Assembly (NCBI GenBank): GCA_014338405.1 | Contig: JTDE01000739.1 | Coordinates: 29,453-93,452, forward strand | Direction of reading: 5' to 3' | Origin: Paragonimus skrjabini miyazakii | Taxonomy: Eukaryota > Platyhelminthes > Trematoda > Plagiorchiida > Troglotrematidae | DNA length: 64,000 bases | Shown here: positions 25,218 to 36,803 of the stretch, piece by piece | Layout: each line of letters begins with the position of its first letter | Numbering within the stretch: the stretch's first letter is position 1 | Made by a program: the position numbers and the translations under genes | The notes under the pieces: model-generated | Database searches by the model: none | What the model saw: the letters and a program-made list of their open reading frames with translations, nothing else | Told to the model about the DNA's origin: nothing

Positions 25218-26460
25218 GTTGGTAACTGTTTGCTCACTCATTTTGTTCACTCTTTCTGAGGCATCCAGTTCGTTATGCAAATCAAGCCTTAGCCGCTGTG
25301 AGACGGTTCAGTCCAACATAGGCGATTCTAAACTACTTGCCACTGGTCACTGGGTGCGCCTGTTTTGTGAGCAGAGTGGTTCAACACACTGTTTTTACAA
25401 CGTTGTTTCAGTTCAGCAGTAACTCTTCCTGGATAATAAGAGCTCATATTATACTTTCCAGGGCAACTGTGTATCAACTAGTCAACTTGCAATTCACTCA
25501 TCTCCGATATTCCCTACTCAGTCGGTCTCACACACTCACCTTGTCAACTACTTGGCGGGGTCTGCTGCTTTAGTATCAGACATGGAACGGACCAGTTGCT
25601 AAGCTAACCGGTTCGGCTCTGACGCATTTTGTGACTCGATATTCCCATTCTTGTGACTGTCCAAGTTAGCCACTGATGCCAATGAGTAACAAATTGAGCA
25701 CCGATACCGCCTTGACAGCACAGATACTTAAAGCTGGGCTTTTAACTATCTCACAAGTGCCCTGCCAGGCAGTACACTGTCACGCTGGCAACTAAAACCC
25801 CTGACGTGGCACTGGGTCCAAACGTGTGGGCATTGTGCCCTCGGTATGGGCGAACACACAAGCATGGGTGTAGCAGTTGTAGTACCACAAACGTGAGACG
25901 CACACACAGTCATGTCTCATTCGTTTGCTTATCCCAAAATTCTGCCTTAGACAGACTAAACACATAGGCTCATCGGTTGTGATTGAGTGTTCCTACAACG
26001 TGTATGCGCGCCTGTTCCTGTGTGCGCACTCGTTTGTCCTCTGTCCATTGCTATCACCCATCGTGATCGTTTACCATGGCACACTAACACAAACGTCTTG
26101 AGGGAGACGATGCTCCACGTCAGTGTACTGTTGAGGATGGACGCATCTGGTGGTCTGAAATACGCATCGTAGAAACATGCTGCTCAGTTCCAGCGCATGC
26201 CCACCCCAAGCACTCTTCTCCACTAGACCTTGTTCTCTTGTGTTACGGTTGCTGCCACCACCACCACGACTGTCGCCACCGTTGCCACCACTACTCCCAC
26301 CACCCAAACATCAGGACACCGAGTCCTCGTCTCCTATCCTCCAGTGTGGTGCCTTCACCCATACACACAACAGGCCAAACGTCGGCTGAAGACGGGCAAT
26401 GCGCCCGCGTACTGTTTCGTCTCACTGTCATTGTGCCCAAAATACGCAGGCGCAGGCTAA

Positions 26461-26789
26461 CACACACACACACACACACTGTCTTTGCACGTGCGAGTGC
26501 ACCCCAGACTCTGGGACAAGGAGTGCTGCAGCATTATTTCGTAATCGATCCTAACCATTCCCACTCTTCACCAACTGACTGAATGTCTATCGATCGATTC
26601 TGTGCCCACTTGTGTGTTTGCGTGTGTGTGTGTGTGTTGCTTGGCTCAGCCCTGTCGAGTGCACACGAGTGTGCCCACACGTATGCACGTGTACTGGTTC
26701 TTTTTCATCACCGTTCGCTCACCTTGGTCGCTATCCGTCTGACCTGTCGAGTTTTGTGTTCTTTTTGAAATGTGTGTGTGTGTGTGTGT
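26461..26789. repeat. Cluster of (CA)n and (TG)n microsatellites
   Basis: Three long alternating tracts lie within 330 bp: CA at 26461-26479, GT at 26622-26638, and TG at 26771-26789 followed by CGCGCGCACGC. The region is also CpG-rich compared with the AT-rich sequence after 27 kb. Overlapping ORFs here (62-116 codons) are products of the repeats. Confidence 0.85.
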
Positions 26790-28641
26790 ACGCGCGCACG
26801 CAACACCTTTTTAACCAGAACTATTCAGTTGCGAGTACGATTGACCTAGAACATTTGGGTTGTATGTACATGAGTTGTGTATGGCTGTTCAAACCAGATC
26901 ACAAAGACTATGGAACTTGTGTGGATCTGAGAACATTGTGTTGTAATGGCCGTTCTGTATAGAAGAGATCACTTTACCAGAAGGCTCACAAATCAGTCAA
27001 GCTGACTGGTTGCTCGTAATGTCCCACAAAACTTTGACATTTGTTGACTAACCGCTAACTTGACATGCTCTAGTTGCGGAGGGTCTACCAGGGTTCATCC
27101 AGAAGGTACTAGCTGACTGCCAGTTTTTCATGAGCTCCTCATGCAACTTACTGATCTGTTCGTCGACTGGCTTTAATAAATGGGTTGTGGTCATACAAAT
27201 GAAGTCGTGCAATTTCACTTTGCTACTGAGCATAGATGAATCAAACTACTGTTTATCGGTGACAGTGTTTGAAATGCATCACGCACTTTTGTTGAGTACT
27301 CAGTGGTGAGTGACTAAGTTTGTTATACATGTATCACCTGAGAGGTCACGGATCAATTTGATAGATCCCAACACACTGTTCTTTAATCTCCGAGCAGGTA
27401 GGTCAAAGATAGTAGTCAGTCACGCGTATTGCTCCCCTTGCCTTTGATTTTACATAGCACTAGTGTGTCTGACATTTATAGATTTAATACTCACTTTATA
27501 AGGATAGAAATCCACCACCAGGTCAGAGGCCTTTTAATTATTCTAACTGATGGTTCTCACACAGCTTGTCCAGTCTAAACATGTGAACATGTCTGCCAGT
27601 TGATAGTATACGTGTACTAATGAGTCCTCTCAACAGATAAGAAAAATGCTTACAGTACGCTGTGATTGAGTGTCTTGTCCTCCTTTTTCAAAAACCACTC
27701 TGGTGTCATCCTCACTCAAAATTTAACGACTAACACTGGATGGTAACGTTAGCACTGTCCTAGTGACTCTTTGTAAACACCCGTAATGGGTCAGTTAAAG
27801 TAACCTTCGTTAGTTACCCTATCTAACACTTTCTTCTGATAGTTTATGTTCCTGCAAACTCACGAAACCCGATGGACTAGTGAATTCAATACATTGACAT
27901 ATTTATTTACGATGGGCAAAATTGTTGCCAAAACTATTCTGCACGTATATGAACCTAGTATAAATGGAGGTATTCAGGAGATACCCCACTAAATCGATTC
28001 ACGCTACTCGTTTTAAACTACGATAATTCGTGTGATAAATTTAAAAAAATGATATCCCTAGAATACAATACATAGAAATACAACGTACGTACATATAGAG
28101 GTACACTTTATAGCCATCGTATGTTCGACAGGTTTAGCGATAAAAATATCCAAGTGATACACAGCCTTGGAGTTGAAGTGGACAATCATGTTTGACAAGA
28201 AATAGCCCATACGTGGTTTCAGCAGGAACTTAATGCCAGTCAGCTTCCATTTCCATCACAGAACATGAGTGCAGAATATGGACTTCATTTAATAAACGGT
28301 TGACTCTCATCCAATAAAAATTAGACAATCACTATTTCATGAGGCATCCTTTTAATGAAGGCGCCAATAAACATAATAATTTGTACCTTGCCCATGTGTA
28401 CAACTTGAGGTACAGTATTCTTTTAACCTAAATATAATGTGCGACTTAAAGTCATCATCTCTTTAATTCTAAGCTACTATTGTAGTGTGAACGTTATGGA
28501 AAAATCACAATCGGCCATATTTCAAGTGACAAGGCAGCAAACTGGAAAAATCTTGCGGCGGCAGTAGCAGTGATCTGCGTAAAAGAAAGTGGGACGGGTG
28601 GGTGAGTGAGTTCAGATGTGAAATTTCCGAACCTTCTGCAT

Positions 28642-28721
28642 GGCTTCGCAGTTCAGCTAGTAGAGCGCTTACCAAGTTTGGACATACTGTTCCTGTCACT
28701 GGTTTGAATCCAGCCGAAGCC
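28642..28721 (+). repeat. tRNA-derived SINE, family 2, best-preserved tRNA-like head
   Basis: A 7-bp acceptor-like stem pairs perfectly (GGCTTCG 28642-28648 with CGAAGCC 28715-28721). An A-box-like CAGTTCAGCTAGTAGAGC follows the first strand, and the B box GGTTTGAATCC lies at 28701-28711 within a CTGG/CCAG arm. The anticodon region is too long and irregular for a working tRNA. It shares head and downstream sequence with copies at 36439, 48367 and 48613. Confidence 0.6.
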
Positions 28722-31700
28722 AAAATAGTTCATAGCTTGGTCTCTTTTAAACCTGTATGAAGATATTTTTCAAACACGTATTGAATAGCAAGCGTTCAGC
28801 TCTATTATTTGAAGGATGTCGGAGAATACTTGAAAAACGAGATAGTTGTATTCGAGAGTCTTCTTTGAGTGGACTACCCACAGTACTGTTAAGAATTTAT
28901 CATTCGGTATTTAAGAATCGAACAAAAAGGAACATACTACCCAGAAATAGAGCGACATAGCTTAATACCAACGCAACAAAACTGAGAAACGCTATGCACC
29001 GCATAGAAGTTTTGCAACAGGGTTGTATAACGTCAGTACACAACTCGCTTACTTGAAAACAATATGACACAATATGGCTATTACAGAAAAATCTGTAGAT
29101 TTCACCTAGCACTAAAATTTTCTATTCTATATCAGTTATGAATACTTCTTGTTACCTATTGACTGATGAAAAAGGATCGTGATGGCACGTTCAGCTAGCA
29201 TTAAAACGATCATTTTTCTTCACTACACAAAACGTCTAAAAGTGTGAACATTCTGTCTATCATCACCTAACCGAAATTAATGTAAAGACTGTCAGCACTA
29301 ATAGCTGAACTAAGGTTATTTGGCTCTCTGTGAGTAGAGTAAACTATTAAGCTCATATCTACTTCCCAAGCTGCATAAAAATAGACCAGTGTACAGGGGT
29401 ACCTCATAACACATTTACGTAAAAAGTTATAAAGCTACCCACCCCTAAGAGCAGAATAGAACCATTCAATGGAATAATAAGAAATTTAAGCGTAATCTTA
29501 TTTCATATAAAAATACTCCAGTCAAGTTTACTGAATGAACAAAACAACACCAGTTCAAAGATTTCCCCATAATTTGTGGAAGATGACTCGAACCTTAGGA
29601 TGCGACCTACACTGTCAGGAGCCACATATCAGAAGTTTGCATACGAAAAAGCCCAAAGTGTGTTTATTTCTACAGTTTGTATTTCAACACTTCACTGTTT
29701 TACCAGACACAGTAGAACTGTGTCTTGTTTTTGGTATATAGCCTACGGGTTTGCATCGACATTTCAAACGCAGCAGCTGTTCGCCAGTGGTCAGTGCAAA
29801 ATTGGGACCTTATGTTCTCAGATAATTTTGACCAAAGACCTCACCTAATTCCCTCGGATGAGTAAGAAGATCTGTGGTTCTTTCAAAGCATTCGCATTTA
29901 TCATTAGGTGGTAGATTTATTCTCATCTTACAAGACCTCTTCCGACTCGTAGTGACCTTGAAAACGGTTGGTCCAAACTTACTGTGCCGAGGGTATTCAG
30001 CGGATTGTTTCTTCCATAAAACCTGTGTGTACAGGCAAAGTGAACAAATACTTCCACCTCCGATGATACACTCTGTAAACCACATCTGTACCATACGATT
30101 CTGGTTAATCATTATTACCAGAAAACTACTATCGTTAGTGGACAGTGTCTGAGCATCGCAGGAACAATAAATATTGAACAAATATCTTCACTTCAAGCTT
30201 GCATTCACACTGCATACCTTCGGTGGAGGTGATCTTCCCATTGGCGGAGTCGTGCCATCGATGGCTAGTCTCTACCATGCTGAGGATGAACCGTCTGCTC
30301 CTGATGGCAACCCATCCCCATCGTTCATTTTTTGTAATTTTTCACACAAGTTGGCGGCCTCAGTTCAACAAGCAACGACAACATGATGGTCTAGCTGATT
30401 AGACCTGTATACCCGACATCTGACGTCGCTGACATGCTAAAGCGTCAACTCTGTGGCACTACCTGTTAGGACGAGCGAAATGATTCTGGCTTTATCCTAT
30501 TGTTGGGACCATAATGGGCGAATAATATGTAGGCGGAGGCGTCAATCGAACAAATGTGAAATCCCGGTCACGATGTGGCAGCCGTACGGACAGTCGATCA
30601 CTGGATTACGGTACGCACCTTGCTCATCTCGATTACCTAGCCGATCCATCGGTAAGGAGTCACGCCAGATAGACAGCTTGAAAAGCGGCCAACAAGGTTG
30701 GATGAAGGGTTCACGTGTCCAGTCTAATAAGTCTGTCGTCTAACTGCGTGTGTACACTCATCAAATCCGAGTGCGACTGGTGCACGCCAACTCTTCGAAA
30801 ATATTGGGAGTGGACAAATTGTTGGTACTCCCGTACATTAAGGCATGGTATACGCAATGTAATACACTAGTCGATTGAGATAGCTACTGGTAGTTGCTAG
30901 TCGTGAGGTGGTGCCTGGCTGCCTATGCCATTCAGACGGGCATGACAACCATTCACACACAAGATCGACAATGCGTCTGTTTTATAGTTGCCTCTGCCGT
31001 ATGGTGTACTCTTTGGAACCGTGCCATAATGATTGTCGATGATTCACTAACACAATCTCCACTTCCTTCTGGGGTAGTATCCCGAAAAGATCTATTGTTA
31101 ACTGGAGTTGTTTCCACTGTCCATGTGGTTCTTGAAGTTCGGGTGTGTAAAAAAGCCTTGGACTTGACTTCTTTGGTCGTGTCGATTTTTAAGTTTCCGC
31201 TCACTTAGAACATTGCACAGAGGAACGGGTCAGTAACTAACATTTTATAGTAAACTGGCCTCTGAGTCTGTGGTGATATGCCCTGGTCCCAGTCCTCAAA
31301 AGTGTCGAGTGCAACTTTTTGCTAAAGACCTGCTGATGTGACAGCGTGTAGTTTTAACAAACTCGTAGAAATTATTGGGCATTTCTGCGTACAAGTGCAC
31401 GTAACTATACGAATACGTGTCTATCGTTCTATACTTACACCAACAAGCACTGTGATTTTCGGTCAAGCTGTGAAACATTTCATTTGAGATGAGATCAGCT
31501 GACCGATGATACGTGCCTCGTCAAACGGTCACAGTGCATGCATGAAGGTTGGTTTGTAAGCATAATTGCATGCGGATTCCATCACCCAACGACAGGAGAA
31601 CGGACGCGTGTTGACCAGATAGATAGCACATACGCACTTACGAAAACGTCGAGCCCGGTTCTGTCAGGTTCTCTTTCTTGCCCGAGCTGTCGCAGTTACT

Positions 31701-32855
31701 CCATTTATTGCTTACTGAGACGTTTGCACAGACCGGTGTGCGTTTGTATGTGGACGCCTGTGTTGTAACAACAGCAACAATGACAGCTACTGGTGGTGGT
31801 ACGCAGTTTAACGCATACCTGCGTAAGGATGAATGAGGGGGCGTCTGGGAAAGCGAAAGCAAATCCATGGTCTCTTTACCGCACACTCATACGCACACGC
31901 AAGTTTGTTTGTATGTATATGAAGAGGGTTGGAATTGGATGCACTCAGGCGAACGTCTTGGCCCGACTATTCGATCCGTAGGCTTGTTTGTGTGCTGTCC
32001 GGGCAGGCTTCCCGATACGGTTGGCTTTAGTGTGCATCGTGGGGAGTGGGAAATAGCCTTAATCAAACGGTATGGAGAAGCGCCGAGTTGTTTCGTCCGC
32101 ATCCAGGTTACCGTACTCGTGCATGTTCTCGCTTCTACTTTTGACATGCCTGTGTGTTAGTGCACAGCCGCACCAATTGCATGTTTGCCGGCCTGTTCAA
32201 CGGATCACCTATTTCGTGAGTGCGGGTGTGCTTGCACGTGTGTTGGAAACATAAATTTCCCCTCATTCACAGCCGCCTGATTGTGTCCGTGTGTAGGTGA
32301 CCTTTTATCAACTGCGTTAGTTTTTCTGTTTAACCATCCCCAAACGAAGGTCAGCTGATTGCCTAAAAGAGACTAAGCATACGTGCCTGCTGGTTTGACG
32401 GCGTACTTGTGTTTTACGGCAAGCTCTAATCACCAGTGTGACCACGAATCATGCATTTTCTTTTCTTGCAATAAATATCAACTCAGTATACAGGACTGAG
32501 CTACACTGGACACTATAAATATCAGTCAACGATGACGAAAAGGCTTGATGATTAGAAGCGTCGTGGAGCAGGTATCGACCTCACTTATGCAAATGGACCA
32601 AATAATCCACTTATTAATACTAGGTCGGCTTTCGTGAACATTTTATCCTGGATTCTTTTCACTCAGATCTCTATATGTAGGGTGAGATCAAGATATAGTT
32701 CAGCTGTCTGACATAATCGTTTCATAGTATCATTCTCGAATGAAAATTTTATTAGATAAGCCCGTTGTTTCGTTATCCTATTTCATGATCAAAACCATAT
32801 TCTACTGCAGTTCACTAGTTATATAACCAGTCACTCTGTTGCTTATATTACACAG

Positions 32856-33680
32856 GTCAAGAAATGGTTTGCCAATAAGCGTGCCCGATCTTCTTCGAGT
32901 GGTCTCCCAAAACCAACCCCTCCTCTGGCTCCAGACTCATCTCCTGATCCCTCAGCAGCCGCCGCAATTGTTGCTGCTGCTATGGCAGCTGCCACTTCTG
33001 CTACTACATCAGTTGAGATGGTAGAACGTGGTGATGCGATTCATTCCTATCTAGCAAGTACTCAGAACCTGAATTCACTTACTCCTAACTCATGTAGAGT
33101 TGAAATGGATTTGCCATCAGCAGATATTGCAGACAGTAGTTCATTAAAATGCTCTTCTCGCCTTTTACTGATAAGCAAAAAGGAGTTGATTTCTTCTGGT
33201 AGTACAGACGATGAAGAAGTACCTTTGGTGGTTGTCAGTGATTTTCGTGGAGATACATTCGCGTTGCCTGAGCAACCGGACTTTACAGAAACTGTCTTGC
33301 ATGAATCTGATGGGACATATTCAGCGTCAGGGGCAACCAACGAAGAAGATATTGTATCAATCGATAACATGAAGAATAACTATCAACTAAATGGGTCAAT
33401 GGACTCGGCCGCGAATTCTCCACCCACGCTACAGGTGCCTATCAACTCACGCTTAATCTCTCCTGTAAATGGAATCACAGGCAACCTTGAATCTTCTGCG
33501 GACGAGATCTACTCATCTGCGGAGCATTCTAGCCCAGACACACACATCGACTCCCAGAGTGAGGAAGTAAACTGTCTTTCCAATGATCCGACGACACATG
33601 CGGATATTCTCCAAGGCCCGTTTCACCCCCAAAAATCCAAAAGCCTTCGCACTCGTGGTCTCACCTTACATGCCAGTTAG
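32856..33680 (+). CDS. TALE-class homeodomain transcription factor, last coding exon (recognition helix and C-terminus)
   Basis: The exon is 825 nt, 275 codons including the stop at 33678-33680. It begins with VKKWFANKRARS, completing helix 3: Trp48, Phe49, Ala50, Asn51, Arg53 and Arg55 are in place. Asn51 and Arg53 are the DNA-contacting residues. Ala50 is shared with IRO and MKX, while the NKRxR end looks more like PBC, so the subfamily is uncertain. After the homeodomain come a Ser run, a Pro-rich stretch (LPKPTPPLAPDSSPDP), an Ala-rich stretch and about 200 residues of acidic Ser-rich tail ending in LTLHAS. With the three upstream exons this gives 1513 residues, very long for a TALE protein. 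The protein should act in the nucleus as a sequence-specific regulator. Target genes cannot be inferred. Confidence 0.9.
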   Translation, partial: VKKWFANKRARSSSSGLPKPTPPLAPDSSPDPSAAAAIVAAAMAAATSATTSVEMVERGDAIHSYLASTQNLNSLTPNSCRVEMDLPSADIADSSSLKCSSRLLLISKKELISSGSTDDEEVPLVVVSDFRGDTFALPEQPDFTETVLHESDGTYSASGATNEEDIVSIDNMKNNYQLNGSMDSAANSPPTLQVPINSRLISPVNGITGNLESSADEIYSSAEHSSPDTHIDSQSEEVNCLSNDPTTHADILQGPFHPQKSKSLRTRGLTLHAS

Positions 33681-36438
33681 AAGCCCAACTCTCCTCGTGA
33701 CTTATGAAGTTTTATTTACCCTGTAACTTCGATTGTCTCACCTCAGGCTGTTTGTTCATTCTTTGTTTTCCTTCCTGAGCGATGCGAATTTCGCTCGCAC
33801 CCTTTCTTAAGCGCATGCATGCTAAGAGTTTGTTTCTTTTACATTCTCACATAGCGTTTATTTAGCCTGATCCGATTGTCAGAATAGAATGAGGTGTATT
33901 TGTGTTCACGGTTAGCCTGAAACCCGTCTCAGGTGTCTTGGTGAGATAAACACTTTAGCATCCCTGATTTTAGTGGCCGCCTGCCCTTACCCTAATACTG
34001 TACCATAAAAATCTTCCACGTAAAATTGTCCATTAATTTAACTACTAATGAGTAGTTAAATTATATATGGTACCTTCAACCATGTTTTCCCAAATTTGTA
34101 CAGAAACTTTTTAATCACCAAAGCAGATGACCAATGAGCACTCGTCTCCATTTTCTGCCCATCATTTTAGTGTTGTTGTTGTTATTACTATTGCTTTTTT
34201 AAGTGGAAGATAATGATGGTCACTCACTGCAATGGATCTGATTTGTTATTTCCTAGTATTCCGCTTTTACTTTGCCCCCCTCTGATCCTTTGTTGTCTAC
34301 GAGCAAGGCTTCGCGTAAACCACCAACGTACAATGGAACACCAGGCAGATGTGCTAGTCAACCCAGTAATTCCATCGGTCTTTTGAACAATACAACTCTG
34401 TCAATTTTTCGACTTTGTCAATGCTACAAGTTATGATATATTAATGATTGGCTGGAAAACATTCTGATGACGTCCTTGCACAGCGATATCCATTCACCGT
34501 TTATAGGACTTTGAAACAATAACACGTCACTATACTCACCTTACTAAGAATGCATCGGAGTAAAGGAGAATAGTGGATGAACTGGAACATAGGTTCAGCG
34601 AGCAAGCGTCTGCTAATTCGTTTTAGGATCATTCCGGATTTTGTGGCCAAATGAAATTCAGATACTAATTAATACAATGCATTTTACGCTGGATGTGAAG
34701 TGCTTGAGGTGGTTGATCAAGATCCCAATCAAAGATAACCACTTGATCTCCATTATCGAGTGCTTTCTGTAATAATCTGGCAAGATGTTTCGGTATTTAT
34801 TTGTATACCGTGTGACCCGGGGTTCAAAGCAAAATCAAACGATGATTTAACCTCAATTGGCATGTGAATTTTCGTAGAAATTTTTTTTGATGTGGACGAC
34901 GAAAACTCCGTTTCTCAATTTATTGTCGGCTTGCCACTCTGGAGGCTTTGAGCTATGCAGCAGGTTGAGCGACGGTACAAGCTGGCAATACTTTGTACCA
35001 GCTGGATTGCAAAGACCAAACAGTCCGAGACAATGGGAAGTTTGTCACTGATAAGGAAACAGTGTTTGCTTAACTCTTGTCGATTAACGACTAGGCCTTA
35101 TATTTAATATATCTGAAAGAGAGGATTCATCAGAAAAATCCGGTGGAGTTTTGAGAGGTGCAATAATGAGCCACTTTAAAGCTAGGATGCCTAGTGTGTG
35201 ATAACAACCGAGCGAGCTTCGCCAGTTCGACTACACCACTGATGTCAGGTAAGTGAACGACTTTAGGTTTACTTATTTCAATTTGACTGAATGTTCCCAA
35301 TAGTGTGGGTAGTTAACAATTGGAATAAACGAATCAAGTGTTATGTTGTCCTCCGAGTGGAGAAAGCTGTGGCTAATCGTGACCACTCGTTCGTATCTGG
35401 TGTGAGGATAATGGACGCTTACATCGTACACTTGAATGAAACAGATTTCAATCCTCAATTCAAATAATAGTACACACCACCAATCAGACGTAACAACAAC
35501 GAATCTCTAGTCATGTACTTTTTGTTTAACGAAGTCAACTGAAATGTTTGCCCAAATATGAGGATTACGGTCAAAGGCGAACGATGTTCAACGTGTAATA
35601 AACACATCTTCCTATCACTTATCATTAATCCGAATAAGTGCGACAATAATGCATCAGTGACTGACACTTTTGCTTGACGGTCACACAAACGTGAAAGGAA
35701 AGGAAAATCCCAGTTTAGAATTAATAGGGGACAAAGTTAGAATATACTTCCCATCAACATCTTTGTCTAACCTCAAAAGTGCAACTCCAAGGACCAAGTA
35801 GACAAACGAACAAGTGATAGTAAGGCAGCATTTATAGGATAGCTTGGAAAGCGGCACTATACAGGTTCTATATTTTCCTTTGTGCCATCTGCTTACAAGA
35901 ACGCAGTTACTTTGCAATTGAACAAGTCAAGTCAACAACTTATCTTATGCATTACGAACGATAGAGTTTCAATCGTCAATACTAGCACATAAATGGAAGA
36001 GTTCAGCAATTACAATGACTAAAACACAAATAGAATCGCACGGTTGTAAGTGTCAGCGTAATAAGAACATCTGTACTCTTATATACCCATTCCCTCAATG
36101 AGTTCTAGAGAAACAGATTCAGGATCTGATAAAATACTGATTAGATAAACAAACATGGTAAGACAGCGTTCTTGGGTGTAAGCGTACGGAATTGAATGCT
36201 GGTTAGAATTGGCCTGGGAATTGAGGATAAGTATTATCCACCCATCCTACCGTGTCGTGGAATTCACCAGATGACACAATTTCAGTACTCAACAGTAGAG
36301 TTGGTGGATTCCGGCGTAAACTGCTTAATAAATCTTGCTAGGTAGTCACTCCCCTCAATCGTTTTATGCGGTCTATATGACACAATGAGATAGACAGATG
36401 GCCGAAGTAAATTGAGAAATTTTTGAGTAATGGGCGTA
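33681..36438. other. 3' flank / 3' UTR of the homeobox gene and intergenic DNA
   Basis: No gene is recognised. A perfect 10-bp inverted repeat with a 6-nt loop lies at 34036-34061. I did not find a canonical AATAAA in the first 1.4 kb after the stop, so the poly(A) site is unplaced. From about 34 kb the DNA becomes more AT-rich. Confidence 0.4.
34036..34061. repeat. Perfect hairpin in the homeobox 3' flank
   Basis: ATTTAACTAC (34036-34045) and GTAGTTAAAT (34052-34061) are exact inverted repeats around a 6-nt loop, 356 bp past the stop codon. A related TACTAATGAGTAGTTA string occurs near 47835. It could be an RNA hairpin in the 3' UTR or the remains of a small palindromic element. Confidence 0.7.
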
Positions 36439-36560
36439 GATTCGTAGCTCAGCAGGTACGGCGTTTGTTGCGTCTGGATTCGCTGTTTTATCACCGGTTA
36501 TAGTCCACGTTGAGCCAAAAATTTTCCATAATTGTGTCCCTTTATATTAATAGATCTGCC
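36439..36560 (+). repeat. tRNA-derived SINE, family 2
   Basis: TAGCTCAGCAG at 36445-36455 fits the A box fully; GGTTATAGTCC at 36496-36506 is a weakened B box. Head and downstream ATTTTCCATAA-type sequence align with the copy at 48613. Confidence 0.6.
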
Positions 36561-36703
36561 AAGCTATTTGTTGAAGACTGTTGTCCAGGAGGATTTTGTC
36601 GATAAATTTTCGCATGCTTTCGAATGCGATTGAATAATGGCATTAGCGGAATATGTGTAGGTGGTGCTGTTATACTGGAACAGAAACTTTATGTATGTGT
36701 ATA

Positions 36704-36803
36704 NNNNNNNNNNNNNNNNNNNNNNNNNNNNNNNNNNNNNNNNNNNNNNNNNNNNNNNNNNNNNNNNNNNNNNNNNNNNNNNNNNNNNNNNNNNNNNNNN
36801 NNN
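36704..36803. other. Assembly gap, 100 N
   Basis: Exactly 100 Ns in intergenic DNA; true size unknown. Confidence 0.98.

Larger units (their letters stand above)
25218..32855 (+). other. Homeobox gene intron splitting the homeodomain (7.6 kb)
   Basis: GTTGGT donor at 25218, TTATATTACACAG acceptor ending at 32855, phase 0. It separates homeodomain residues 44 and 45, a frequent intron position in homeobox genes. Contents include (CA)n/(TG)n runs at 26461-26479, 26622-26638 and 26771-26789 and a tRNA-derived SINE at 28642-28721. Numerous chance ORFs lie at 25987-26960 and 29500-32250 with no recognisable domain. Confidence 0.7.
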
